Assembly (NCBI GenBank): GCA_964401385.1
Contig: CAYNYF010000018.1
Location: forward strand, 1 to 55,743
From: CAYNYF01 sp964401385
Lineage (GTDB): Bacteria; Planctomycetota; Phycisphaerae; SM23-33
DNA length: 55,743 nt
Direction: 5' to 3'
The position numbers and the translations under genes were made by a program. Each line of letters begins with the position of its first letter. Position 1 is the first letter of the stretch. This document shows, piece by piece, positions 8,487-16,931 of the stretch. The notes below the pieces were generated by a model that was not told where the DNA came from, did not search any database, and saw nothing but the letters and a program-made list of their open reading frames with translations.

Positions 8487-10331
8487 ATGAAGCGAGGACT
8501 GCTGGCCAGAAAGGATGAACTGTCCGCTCTAGCCGACCGTCTCGGGCGGAAGCCGTATGACCACATCTACCAGAGGCTCCGGAAGCGCTGCGGGCTAATT
8601 CTGGAATCGCAGCCGATCACCGAGACCATGTGGCGCAGCGCCCATGAGCAAGGCCGATGGGGCGCCGCCATCGCGAGCGTGGCCTGCCTCCAGGGGCGGA
8701 TCTTCGACATGCTGATCTCGCACCACATCAACCACAACCTCGCCTACCGCGATCGCGCGATCGAGGAGCTGAAGAACCTGGTGGGCTTTTCCACCTGGGT
8801 GGATCCCTCTCACAAGGGGCTTTCGGCCGACCTGTGCACCGGCGAGGCCTGCGCCACGGTGGCGGTGGCGCTGGACTGGCTAGCCGACGAGCTGACCGAG
8901 GCCGACCGCATCCGCTGCGTGCGCGGGCTGCGCGAGAAGGGCCTCCAGCCGTATCTGAAGGCCGTGGGCGACGGGGCGTTCTGGCATTCCTGCTATCACA
9001 ACTGGAACGCGGTGGTCAACGGCGGGGTGGGCCTGGCGGCGCTGCTGCTGGCGGACGAGGAGGACGCCGCCCCGGCGGTGCTGGGAAAGGCCAAGGCGGG
9101 GCTGCGGAACTTCTTCAACGCCCTCGGGCGCGAGGGCGGCTGGGACGAGGGGCTGGGCTACTGGGGCTACGCCATGCGCTACCTGCTGCTGTTCGGGCAG
9201 GGCCTGGCGCGCGTGGCCGGCGACAACTTCATCTTCCGTCAGCGCGGCATGGACACCACCGGGCTTTTCCCGGTGTATTTTTCGCCCCACGGCCAGCCGG
9301 TGAGCTTCGGCGACATGCCGCTGACGCCGGCGTGGGGCATCTTCTACCTGCTGGTCAGCCATTTCGGGTTGAAGGAGGTGGCCTGGTGGCTGGACCGCTA
9401 CGCCTTCCGGGACGACGTCGTCACCAGCGGCTACTCCGACGCGGGGTTGGCCCTGCTGTTCCGCCCCATCGACTGGGAGGCCGAGCCGGCGCCGGGGCTT
9501 CACCCCATCCGGGCCTTCAACGAGATCGGCTGGGCGGCGGCGGCCGACCGGTGGCCCCTGCCCGGGCTGTACGCGGCCTTGAAAACCGGCGACCTGTCCG
9601 CCCATCACGCCCAGCTCGACATGAACAGCATTCAGGTCGTCGCCGGCGGCGAACTGCTGCTGCACGACCCCGGCAGCCCGGAATACTCCCACGAGTACTT
9701 CTCCTCGGAGGGGCGCTACCGCTTCTACGAGGTGCAATCGCGCTCGCACAACACGGTCACCATCGGCCAGCGCGACCACCGCATCGACGCCACCGGCAGC
9801 ATCATCGAGGCCCAGCAGGCCGCCAACTATCGCTGGGCGGTCGGCGAGGCCGGCGAGGCCCTGGGCGAGGACGTGCACTTCATCCGCCACCTGCTGATGC
9901 TCGTGGCCGAGGCGACCCAGATCGGCAGCATGCTGGTGGTGCTGGACGAGATTCGCAGCGTGGTGCCCGAGCCCCTCACCGCCACCTGGCACACCCCCGG
10001 CCAGATCAAGCTCAAGAGCGACCGCAAGTCGGGCGCGATCACGGGCGCCTCGGCCGGCCTGCACTTTGCCGTCAGAGGCACGTGCAAGCTGCGGCTCGCC
10101 ACGTCCAAGCACGCCCTGGGAAAGCATCGGAGCGACGGCGTGATCACGATTTCCACGCCCGCGGTGAGCGACGCCATCCTGGCCACCGTCTTTTCGTCCA
10201 AGCCCGTCACAAAGGTCAGGCTCGCCCGCAGCGGCCGCGGCGACGTCACCCTCGAGGCCGGCCCGCACCTTCTGCACTGGCGGGCCTCGCGCACGCACCT
10301 CCGCCTGGACCGGGTGCAGGATAATAGCTGA
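8487..10331 (+). CDS. heparinase II/III-like family protein
   Basis: The protein has 614 residues (MKRGLLARKDELSALADRLG). The N-terminal half is an alpha-helical toroid typical of alginate/heparin lyases (AFWHSCYHNWNAVVNGGVG, GGWDEGLGYWGYAMRYLL). The C-terminal half is beta-rich and carries the heparinase II/III pattern GDLSAHHAQLDMNSIQVVAGGELLLHDPGSPEY and SRSHNTVTIGQRDH. Such enzymes cleave uronic-acid-containing polysaccharides by beta-elimination. No signal peptide is seen, so it may act in the cytoplasm or periplasm on imported oligosaccharides. It is transcribed divergently from the two GH123-like genes, which fits a shared glycan-use locus. AGGGAAG precedes the ATG. The natural substrate cannot be read from the sequence. 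Confidence 0.78.
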   Translation: MKRGLLARKDELSALADRLGRKPYDHIYQRLRKRCGLILESQPITETMWRSAHEQGRWGAAIASVACLQGRIFDMLISHHINHNLAYRDRAIEELKNLVGFSTWVDPSHKGLSADLCTGEACATVAVALDWLADELTEADRIRCVRGLREKGLQPYLKAVGDGAFWHSCYHNWNAVVNGGVGLAALLLADEEDAAPAVLGKAKAGLRNFFNALGREGGWDEGLGYWGYAMRYLLLFGQGLARVAGDNFIFRQRGMDTTGLFPVYFSPHGQPVSFGDMPLTPAWGIFYLLVSHFGLKEVAWWLDRYAFRDDVVTSGYSDAGLALLFRPIDWEAEPAPGLHPIRAFNEIGWAAAADRWPLPGLYAALKTGDLSAHHAQLDMNSIQVVAGGELLLHDPGSPEYSHEYFSSEGRYRFYEVQSRSHNTVTIGQRDHRIDATGSIIEAQQAANYRWAVGEAGEALGEDVHFIRHLLMLVAEATQIGSMLVVLDEIRSVVPEPLTATWHTPGQIKLKSDRKSGAITGASAGLHFAVRGTCKLRLATSKHALGKHRSDGVITISTPAVSDAILATVFSSKPVTKVRLARSGRGDVTLEAGPHLLHWRASRTHLRLDRVQDNS

Positions 10332-10412
10332 CTTGCCCCCCCCGCTCCGGGCGGCCGCCGGCCGAAGGCGCCCCGCAAACGCCCCGCCCGGCAGAACGAC
10401 CCGACGAGGCAT

Positions 10413-10440
10413 TTGCGTTTTCGCCCGGATTTGGTATAGT
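10413..10440 (+). promoter_or_regulatory. sigma70-type promoter of the HNH gene
   Basis: TTGCGT at 10413-10418 and TATAGT at 10435-10440 are separated by 16 bases and lie about 35 bases upstream of the HNH gene's ATG. Confidence 0.55.
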
Positions 10441-10475
10441 AGCGGCGGTTTCGAGGTAGCTTCGCGGAAGAGAGG

Positions 10476-11120
10476 ATGAGTACCTTGCCGACAGTAGCGG
10501 CCAGCGTCTTGGACGGTCACGTGCTCGTGCTGAACAAGCACTACGCCGCCATCACCATCACCTCCGTGCGCCGCGCGTTCGGCATGCTGTACCGCCAACT
10601 GGCCGAGGTCGTCAGCTTTGAGGACAATCAGTACCTCTCCTACGATTTCGAGAGCTGGCGCGAGGTCAGCGAGTTGCGGGCCAAGTACGAGCATGACCGG
10701 TACGACTGGGTCCGGTGCGTGCGCTTCGAAATCGCCGTGCCCCGGATCGTCCGGCTGATGTTCTACGACCGGTTGCCGAAGCATGCCGTCAAGTTCAACC
10801 GCAGGAACATCTACGCCCGCGACCGCGGGCGCTGTCAGTACTGCGGCGAGCGCTTCAGCACCTCCGAGCTGAGCCTGGATCACGTCCTGCCCCGAAGCCT
10901 GGGCGGCAAGACAACCTGGGATAACATCGTCTGCTGCTGCGTGGCCTGCAACGTCCGCAAGGGCGGCCGGACGCCAGAGAGGGCCGGAATGCGCCTCATC
11001 GCCAAGCCCGTCAAGCCCAAGCGCAGCCCCATCATCCATCTGCGGCTGACCAGCGCCAGGTACGCCAGTTGGAAGCAGTTCCTGGACGCGGCCTACTGGA
11101 ACGTCGAGCTGAAGGAATGA
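10476..11120 (+). CDS. HNH endonuclease family protein
   Basis: The protein has 214 residues. The C-terminal half carries a clear HNH fold: NIYARDRGRCQYCGERF supplies the first zinc-binding CxxC, LSLDHVLPRSLGGKTTWDNIV supplies the His and Asn, and CCCVACNVRKGGRTPE supplies the second Cys pair. The N-terminal ~100 residues (VLDGHVLVLNKHYAAITITSVRRAFGML) match the conserved leader of the stand-alone HNH proteins common in Planctomycetes and other environmental bacteria. Their role (repair, defence or homing) is not established. ATG follows AGAGG. A promoter-like TATAGT lies upstream and no partner gene is adjacent. Confidence 0.88.
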   Translation: MSTLPTVAASVLDGHVLVLNKHYAAITITSVRRAFGMLYRQLAEVVSFEDNQYLSYDFESWREVSELRAKYEHDRYDWVRCVRFEIAVPRIVRLMFYDRLPKHAVKFNRRNIYARDRGRCQYCGERFSTSELSLDHVLPRSLGGKTTWDNIVCCCVACNVRKGGRTPERAGMRLIAKPVKPKRSPIIHLRLTSARYASWKQFLDAAYWNVELKE

Positions 11121-11287
11121 CCGGACCGCCCGGCGGCCGCGGGGGCGAGTCATCCCATTGGAGTCCACCGCCAACGGCATCCAATCGGCGACGCTCAATC
11201 GCGCCTGACCCGCAACACCACGGGCGCGCGCCCAGACGGGGCGAGGAGAATGCTTGATCGACTGGGGACTGCGGCCGCGGGGCGCGG

Positions 11288-12151
11288 CTATTTCTGGGCC
11301 TTCATCCCGTTGGCCTCGGGCGTGAAGTCCTCTTCGCCCAGGCCGACGTTGAACTGAATGTCTTTGTACAGGTAGGAGCAGAGCAACTCGTTATTCCAGC
11401 CGTACCCCTCCAGGCCCAGCGGCACCAGGTGCTCGACGTCCAGGTACCAGACCGTGGTCTTGGCCGGATAGTCCTTCCGCGGCGGAAGCTTCCTCTCCAG
11501 CACCATTGCCAGCCGCCCGCCCACTTCCTTGTAACCGCGGAAACGGTTGGTCGCCTCCCCCCGGGCCGTGGCCAACTCGTACACCTTCAGCAGGCTCTCC
11601 ATGGACCGGCGGAAGCCGAACATCGTGACCGGGCGCAGGGTGTTGGCCATGACCTCCGGGGCGGTCGGGTCGCGCTGGACCGTTCCCACCAACTTGAACA
11701 GGAAGCCCTTGGGGTTCACCAGCATCTGCCCGTTGTGCTTGCCCTGCACGTACAGCAGGCGGTCGCCTATGGGCGAGTTCTTGACCCAGCGCATGGCCAC
11801 GGAAAAGGGCTTTTCGGCGAACTTGACCTCGACCCACTGCTCCGGCCGGAGTCGCCCGTCGATCCGCTCGCGCTTGATGAAGGTGCAGGTATAGTCCCGG
11901 AAGTTGTCGCGGTAGTGCTCCAGCGCCCGTTTCAGCAGGGCCACGTGGTCCTTGCCGGCCAGGGCCTCCAACTGGCGAACCCGGGGCGATGCCACCCTCT
12001 CGGCGACCGAGCCGGAGACGGGCTTGACCAGCGAACTCGCCCGCAGTACATCCGAGCGAGTGCACTGTATGCAAAACAGCACCGCCAGCACCGACCCCAC
12101 GGCCAGCCGGATACGCACGTTCGTCGGCTTCAGAATGCGCTTTATCGTCAT
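11288..12151 (-). CDS. DUF1571 family exported protein
   Basis: The protein has 287 residues. It starts MTIKRILKPTNVRIRLAVGS and has a hydrophobic export segment ending LFCIQC, which could be a lipobox-like cysteine. The core HYRDNFRDYTCTFIKRERIDGRL, EKPFSVAMRWVKN and YLDVEHLVPLGLEGY matches DUF1571, a Planctomycetes-rich family of outer-envelope or periplasmic proteins of unknown function with a LolA-like look. No operon partner is seen: the HNH gene converges from the left, and the next gene to the right is divergent. Confidence 0.82.
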   Translation of the reverse strand: MTIKRILKPTNVRIRLAVGSVLAVLFCIQCTRSDVLRASSLVKPVSGSVAERVASPRVRQLEALAGKDHVALLKRALEHYRDNFRDYTCTFIKRERIDGRLRPEQWVEVKFAEKPFSVAMRWVKNSPIGDRLLYVQGKHNGQMLVNPKGFLFKLVGTVQRDPTAPEVMANTLRPVTMFGFRRSMESLLKVYELATARGEATNRFRGYKEVGGRLAMVLERKLPPRKDYPAKTTVWYLDVEHLVPLGLEGYGWNNELLCSYLYKDIQFNVGLGEEDFTPEANGMKAQK

Positions 12152-12420
12152 CTTTCCAGGCTTTTTCGGCCTCGACTACAGGCCGCGCGGACATCACTGG
12201 GCCAGTGCCCAGTACTCAGTATCGGCACTCTCTCCCGACAACCTTAAGCACGCCGACAACGTACCTTGCCGGCCTATCCATGTGGAGAGCATATCTTACA
12301 GCACCGAGCCGACTACAGCCCGCTTGGACTCACGGAGAGTATAACTGCGTCTACCGGCATTTCAACTCTTTTTTCCGGCGGCGGCGGGCGCGGCTGCACC
12401 CGCCGCGGCTGGCCGGGCGC
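12152..12420. other. divergent intergenic region, no gene seen
   Basis: This stretch separates the divergent DUF1571 and epimerase genes. Apart from the promoter at 12421 nothing specific was recognised. Open frames here have no ribosome binding site and no family features. Confidence 0.5.
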
Positions 12421-12449
12421 TTGACAACGCCCCCGGGCGGCACTACATT
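12421..12449 (+). promoter_or_regulatory. sigma70-type promoter of the epimerase gene
   Basis: TTGACA (12421-12426) and TACATT (12444-12449) have the ideal 17-base spacing and lie 26 bases upstream of the start codon at 12475. Confidence 0.75.
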
Positions 12450-12474
12450 TCGCCGCAAAGGTGAAAGGATAGCC

Positions 12475-13470
12475 ATGAATCTGGTGACCGGAGCAACCGG
12501 CTTGTTGGGCAGCCACATCACCGCCAAACTCCGCGCCGACGGGCAGGACGTCCGCGCCCTTATCCGCCACGGATCGGACACGCGCTTCCTGGACACGCTC
12601 GCCGTGGACAAGGTCGTGGGCGACGTGACCGACCCGGACTCGATCGCCGCGGCCATGGACGGGGTGCGAACCGTCTACCACGCCGCCGCCCGCGTGGGCG
12701 ACTGGGGCCCGTGGCGCGAATTCGTCGGCGTGACCATCGAGGGGACCCGGAACATGATCGCCGCCGCCGCCCGCGCCGGCGTCCAGCGGTTCCTCCACGT
12801 CTCCTCCATCAGCGCTTACGGCCACCCGGACGGGAAGGGCCTGGTCCTGGATGAAAGCGCCCCCCTGGGCCGGGACCTGCACCGGTGGAGCTACTACAGC
12901 CGGGCCAAGGTCGAGGCCGAGAAGATCGTACGGGCCGCCCACGAGAAAGGCGACGTGCCGGTGACGGTGATCCGCCCGAGCTGGCTCTACGGCGAGCGCG
13001 ATCGGGCCAGCATGCCCCGCCTCATTCGCGCCATCGGCGCCGGCAAGGGCAAGCTCATCGGCGACGGGGCCAACCGCCTGACGCTCAGCTACGCCGGCAA
13101 CGAGGCCGACGGCTGCATCCTCGCCGCCAACGCCCCCAAGGCCGCCGGGGAGGCCTATAACCTCTGCAACGACGGCGAACTCACACAGGAACAGTACATC
13201 AACAGGATCGCCGACCTCATCGGGGCCAAGCCGGTCACCAAGAGGGTGCCGTACAAGGTCGCCTACTCGGCCGCCTTCCTGATGGAGCTGTTCGGGCACG
13301 CCCTGCGGAAGAAAAAGCCGCCCCTGGTGACTCGCTACTCGGTCTGGCTGATCGGGCGGCAGGTCTTCTTCAGCTCCGAGAAGATCCATCGCGAGCTGGG
13401 ATACACCCCCGCCGTCAGCTACGAGGAGGGCATCCCCCGGGCCGTTCGCTGGACCCTGGAGAACAGTTGA
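12475..13470 (+). CDS. NAD-dependent epimerase/dehydratase (extended SDR)
   Basis: The protein has 331 residues. The NAD(P)-binding glycine motif GATGLLGSH starts at residue 5, DVTDPDSIAAAMDGV follows, and the catalytic Tyr-Lys lies in WSYYSRAKVEAEKIV with the matching Ser in HVSSISAYG. The C-terminal half (NRLTLSYAGNEADGCILAA) resembles the 3-beta-HSD/dihydroflavonol-reductase branch, and the protein ends GYTPAVSYEEGIPRAVRWT. It probably reduces or epimerises a nucleotide sugar or an isoprenoid-like alcohol; the substrate is open. AAAGGAT precedes ATG 12475. The longer in-frame reading that begins upstream covers the promoter and was rejected. Confidence 0.85.
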   Translation: MNLVTGATGLLGSHITAKLRADGQDVRALIRHGSDTRFLDTLAVDKVVGDVTDPDSIAAAMDGVRTVYHAAARVGDWGPWREFVGVTIEGTRNMIAAAARAGVQRFLHVSSISAYGHPDGKGLVLDESAPLGRDLHRWSYYSRAKVEAEKIVRAAHEKGDVPVTVIRPSWLYGERDRASMPRLIRAIGAGKGKLIGDGANRLTLSYAGNEADGCILAANAPKAAGEAYNLCNDGELTQEQYINRIADLIGAKPVTKRVPYKVAYSAAFLMELFGHALRKKKPPLVTRYSVWLIGRQVFFSSEKIHRELGYTPAVSYEEGIPRAVRWTLENS

Positions 13471-13545
13471 CCCGCAAGCTCCGCCGGGCCGCTCAGCCTT
13501 CCGCCGGCGACCCGGACCCTTCCGCCCGCTCGCCCGCGGTCCGCT

Positions 13546-13574
13546 TTGACAAGCCCGGGCATCTGCGATAGCCT
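13546..13574 (+). promoter_or_regulatory. sigma70-type promoter of the SDR gene
   Basis: TTGACA (13546-13551), 17 bases, then TAGCCT (13569-13574), 54 bases before the SDR start codon. Confidence 0.65.
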
Positions 13575-13627
13575 TGCCGGCGCCCGCGGATTGACCGAGG
13601 TCGCCCATCCGGCAAAGGGAACGAAAG

Positions 13628-14395
13628 ATGAACAAGCTTCCGGTCGCGTTGGTCACGGGATCGGCCCGAGGCATCGGGGCCGCCATCGCCGCCAAACTGG
13701 CTGAGGCGGGGTTCGATCTGGCGCTGCTGGACGTGCTGGCGACGGATGAGACCGCCAAGGCCGTCGCCGCCGCCGGCCGAGAAGCGCTGTGCCTGACCGC
13801 CGACGTGACCGCCGCCGCCGATCGCGCCGCCGCCGTGGGGCAGATTGACTCCCGCTTCGGGCGGCTGGACGTGCTGGTCAACAACGCCGGCGTCGCCCCC
13901 AAGGTCCGCGCCGACATCCTGGAAGCCACCGAGGAAAGCTACGACCGCGTGATGAGCGTCAACCTGAAGGGCCCCTACTTTCTCACCCAGGCCGTCGCGG
14001 CGTGGATGATCCGCCAGCGAGCGCAGCGCCCGGAAGAGCCGATGTGCATCGTCAATGTTTCCTCGATGAGCGCCTACACCGCCAGCCCGTCGCGCGGGGA
14101 GTACTGCCTCTCGAAGGCGGGCGTGTCCATGGCGACGAAGCTGTGGGCGGCGCGGCTGGCCGAGCACGGCATCAACGTCTACGAGATTCGCCCGGGCATC
14201 ATCGCCACCGACATGACCGCGCCGGTCCGGGAGAAGTACGACAAGCTCATCGCCGAGGGGCTCACCCCCATTCGCCGCTGGGGCCGGCCGGGCGACGTGG
14301 CCGAGGCCGTCGCCGCCTGCGCCCGCGGCGAACTGGCCTTCTCCACCGGCGAGGTCATCAACGTCGACGGCGGCTTCCATTTGAGAACGCTTTGA
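13628..14395 (+). CDS. short-chain dehydrogenase/reductase (FabG-like)
   Basis: The protein has 255 residues. It is a classical SDR: TGSARGIGAAIA for the dinucleotide, NNAGVAP, Ser in NVSSMSAYTAS, Tyr-Lys in YCLSKAGVSM and the terminal FSTGEVINVDGG. It reads as a 3-ketoacyl-ACP-reductase-type or sugar-alcohol dehydrogenase; the neighbours favour catabolism over fatty acid synthesis. It has its own promoter and lies 62 bases upstream of an FAD oxidoreductase on the same strand, so the two probably act on one substrate. Confidence 0.88.
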   Translation: MNKLPVALVTGSARGIGAAIAAKLAEAGFDLALLDVLATDETAKAVAAAGREALCLTADVTAAADRAAAVGQIDSRFGRLDVLVNNAGVAPKVRADILEATEESYDRVMSVNLKGPYFLTQAVAAWMIRQRAQRPEEPMCIVNVSSMSAYTASPSRGEYCLSKAGVSMATKLWAARLAEHGINVYEIRPGIIATDMTAPVREKYDKLIAEGLTPIRRWGRPGDVAEAVAACARGELAFSTGEVINVDGGFHLRTL

Positions 14396-14457
14396 TCTCG
14401 CACCGCGGGCCGAAGGCGGGCCGCGCGAGCGCCGAGAAGTTTCCATCGGCCACTGGA

Positions 14458-16500
14458 ATGTCCATGAAGAAAGGCCGGATCAAGCTGAACGGTTCCGAGC
14501 TGCCGCTTTTCAGCGCCAACACCATCATCGTCGGCGCCGGGGCGGCGGGGATGAACGCGGGCGTGCACTTGGCAGAGTTCTGGGGGGGAAAGGGCATTCC
14601 CGACCCGGCCGGGCGACTGGCCGTGGTGACGCGCGGGCTGCCGCTGGGGGCCTCGCGCATGAGCGGCTCCGACAAGCAGACCTACTACAAGATGGGCACC
14701 AGCCCGACGACGCCGGACACGGCCGTCGAGTTCGCCCGGACGCTGACGGCGGCCGGCTGCTGCCACGGCGACACGGCCCTGGTCGAGGGGCTCTGCTCCC
14801 TGCGCGAGTTCCACCACCTGGTGCAGGCGGGCGTGCCCTTCCCCCACGATGCCGCCGGCGCGTTCGTGGGCTACAAGACCGACCACGACCCGGCCGAGCG
14901 GGCCACGTCCGCCGGGCCGAAAACCTCGCGGCTCATGACCGAGTGCCTCCAGCGGCAGGCGGAGCGGCACGGGGTGAAGATCTTCGACGGCTTCGAGCCG
15001 GTCGAGCTGGTAACCGCCGGCGGGCGGATCGCGGCCATGATCTGCATCGACCGGGCCCGCCTGGACGAGGCGCTCGGCGGCCTGACCGTCTTCGTCGCGG
15101 ATAACTGGATTCTCGCGGCCGGCGGGCCCGGCGAGATCTACGCGAGGACAGTCTACCCGCCCGGGCAGATCGGCCTGCACGGGCTCACCTTCCGGGCCGG
15201 GCTGGTCGGCGTGAACCTGACCGAGTCGCAGTACGGCCTGGCCAGCACGAAGTTCCGCTGGAACGTCTCCGGCACGTACATGCAGGTTCTGCCGCGGATC
15301 TTCTCCACCGACCCCGGCGGCAGCGACGAGCGCGAGTTCCTCACCGAGTACTTCCAGTCCACCGCCGAGATGGCGGGCAACATCTTCCTGAAGGGCTATC
15401 AGTGGCCCTTCGACGCCCAGAGAATCTCCGGGCGGCAGTCCTCGCTGATCGACATGGCCGTTCACCAGGAAACCGTCGTCCGCGGGCGGCGGGTGTGGAT
15501 GGACTTCCTGCACAACCCCGCCGGCCGGGACGGATGGGGCAAGTTCAAGATCGCCGAGCTGATCGGCGAGGCCCGCGGCTACCTGGAAAAGACCGGCGCC
15601 ACCCAGCCGGCGCCGATCCAGCGGCTGGAGCACATGAACCGCCCGGCCATCGACATCTACGCCGAAAACGGCATCGACCTGCGGCGCGAGCCGCTGGAGA
15701 TCGCCGTCTGCGCCCAGCACCACAACGGCGGCTTCGCCGTCAACAAGTGGTGGGAATCGAGCCTGCCGCACACGTTCGTGATCGGGGAGATGGCCGGGAC
15801 GCACGGGGTGAAGCGGCCCGGCGGATCGGCCCTGAACGCCGGGCAGGTCGGGGGCCTGCGGGCCGCCCAGTACATCGCCAACGCCTACTCATCCGAGCAG
15901 CCCGACGTGGACGGCCGGCGGGGGGAGATTAGAAAGGCCCTCCAGGCCGTCCGGGATCGACTCGAAGGGATCGCGGAATCGAAAAGCGAGACGACGCCCG
16001 AGGCGGCCATGGCGGAGGTTCGCACGCGCATGACCCGCCATGCCGCCCATCTCCGCTGCCGGCGCGGCGTCGAGAAGGCACTGGCCGAGGCCGTGGAACA
16101 GTGCAGGCGGCTGGAGCGCGAGGGGCTGAAGGCCGAATCGCCCGGCGAGGTCGTGCAGGCCCTCCAGGTGCAGCAGCAGTGCCTCACACACGCGGCCATG
16201 CTGTTCGCCATCCGCGAGATGCTCGCCCGCGGCGCCGGCAGCCGTGGCAGCCACTGCGTCCTGTCCGACGATGGCGAGCCGATGCACCCCGCCCTCATCG
16301 ACCCGGACACGGGCAAGCCGTATTGCGTCAAGGCCGAGAATGAGTCCCTGCGCGACCACATCCTCACCGTCCGCTACAGCGGCGACGGCGAGTGCCTGTT
16401 CGCCTCGGCCGACGAGAGGCCCCGCCCCGTTCCCCGGCGCGAGGTGGCCTTCGAAACCGCCTGGCGCGAATTCCGGGAAGGCAAGGTCTTCGAGCCGTAG
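14458..16500 (+). CDS. FAD-dependent oxidoreductase (fumarate reductase/SdhA-like flavoprotein)
   Basis: The protein has about 680 residues from ATG 14458; ATG 14464 two codons later is equally possible. The FAD-binding motif is TIIVGAGAAGMNAGVHLAE near residue 20. Later come WILAAGGPGEIY, the cofactor-cap segment HNGGFAVNKWWES and GEMAGTHGVKRPGGSALNAGQVGGLRAA, the usual end of the FAD domain in SdhA/FrdA/AspO-like proteins. The final ~200 residues are helical and end in a Cys-containing block (CRRGVEKAL). It may oxidise or reduce a dicarboxylate-like or sugar-acid substrate together with the SDR just upstream. The in-frame stretch before 14458 overlaps the SDR gene and was excluded. Confidence 0.8.
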   Translation: MSMKKGRIKLNGSELPLFSANTIIVGAGAAGMNAGVHLAEFWGGKGIPDPAGRLAVVTRGLPLGASRMSGSDKQTYYKMGTSPTTPDTAVEFARTLTAAGCCHGDTALVEGLCSLREFHHLVQAGVPFPHDAAGAFVGYKTDHDPAERATSAGPKTSRLMTECLQRQAERHGVKIFDGFEPVELVTAGGRIAAMICIDRARLDEALGGLTVFVADNWILAAGGPGEIYARTVYPPGQIGLHGLTFRAGLVGVNLTESQYGLASTKFRWNVSGTYMQVLPRIFSTDPGGSDEREFLTEYFQSTAEMAGNIFLKGYQWPFDAQRISGRQSSLIDMAVHQETVVRGRRVWMDFLHNPAGRDGWGKFKIAELIGEARGYLEKTGATQPAPIQRLEHMNRPAIDIYAENGIDLRREPLEIAVCAQHHNGGFAVNKWWESSLPHTFVIGEMAGTHGVKRPGGSALNAGQVGGLRAAQYIANAYSSEQPDVDGRRGEIRKALQAVRDRLEGIAESKSETTPEAAMAEVRTRMTRHAAHLRCRRGVEKALAEAVEQCRRLEREGLKAESPGEVVQALQVQQQCLTHAAMLFAIREMLARGAGSRGSHCVLSDDGEPMHPALIDPDTGKPYCVKAENESLRDHILTVRYSGDGECLFASADERPRPVPRREVAFETAWREFREGKVFEP

Positions 16501-16577
16501 CCCGCCGGTCCGACGCCCCCGGCCGAGGCGGGCGTGCCCGGCCGGCGCCGTTCTGCTAAACCGGTCACAGGAATGTT

Positions 16578-16897
16578 TGCCCGCCTGCTTAGCGCCCGCC
16601 TGCCTGGCCGAGGTGGGCAGGGAGGCAGGCAGGCACAGTGTGAACGGGCGAAGATGCGTCTGCGCGGCGGGGGGGAAGTCCACGAATTACACGAATTACG
16701 GCGAATTCCACGAATGGGCCTCTTTTTTTTGAGTAAGCTTTGCCTAATTCGTGCAATTCGTGAAAACTCGTGTCATTCGTGTTCCCATTCGTTGGGATGT
16801 GTGAAAATCGTGGACAGGCCCGCCTGCCTGGCGCCCGCCTGCCTGGCGGAGGTCGGCAGGGAGGTGGGCAGGTACACTGTTCCAACATTGCTGCGGT
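16578..16897. repeat. AATTCGTG-type repeat with Gly-rich flanks, copy 1
   Basis: The middle (about 16679-16813) is made of short runs of CACGAATT / AATTCGTG in both directions, then the block TTCCCATTCGTTGGGATGTG. It is bracketed by inverted and direct CCCGCCTGCCTGGC / GCCAGGCAGG-like boxes. A second copy of the central part lies at 30346-30485. Both copies end immediately upstream of a protein gene. No gene is supported inside; the frames crossing it are repeat translations. Confidence 0.75.
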
Positions 16898-16931
16898 GCG
16901 CCTAGAATTAAGAGGAAAGGAGCAACAGCCA

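Noticed and set aside
16770..16931. N-terminal extension of the LarA-like protein
   Set aside because: The in-frame ATG at 16770 lies in the repeat and the same peptide (VFPFVGMC-like) is read from the other repeat copy near 30453; the GTG at 16932 has a good ribosome binding site.
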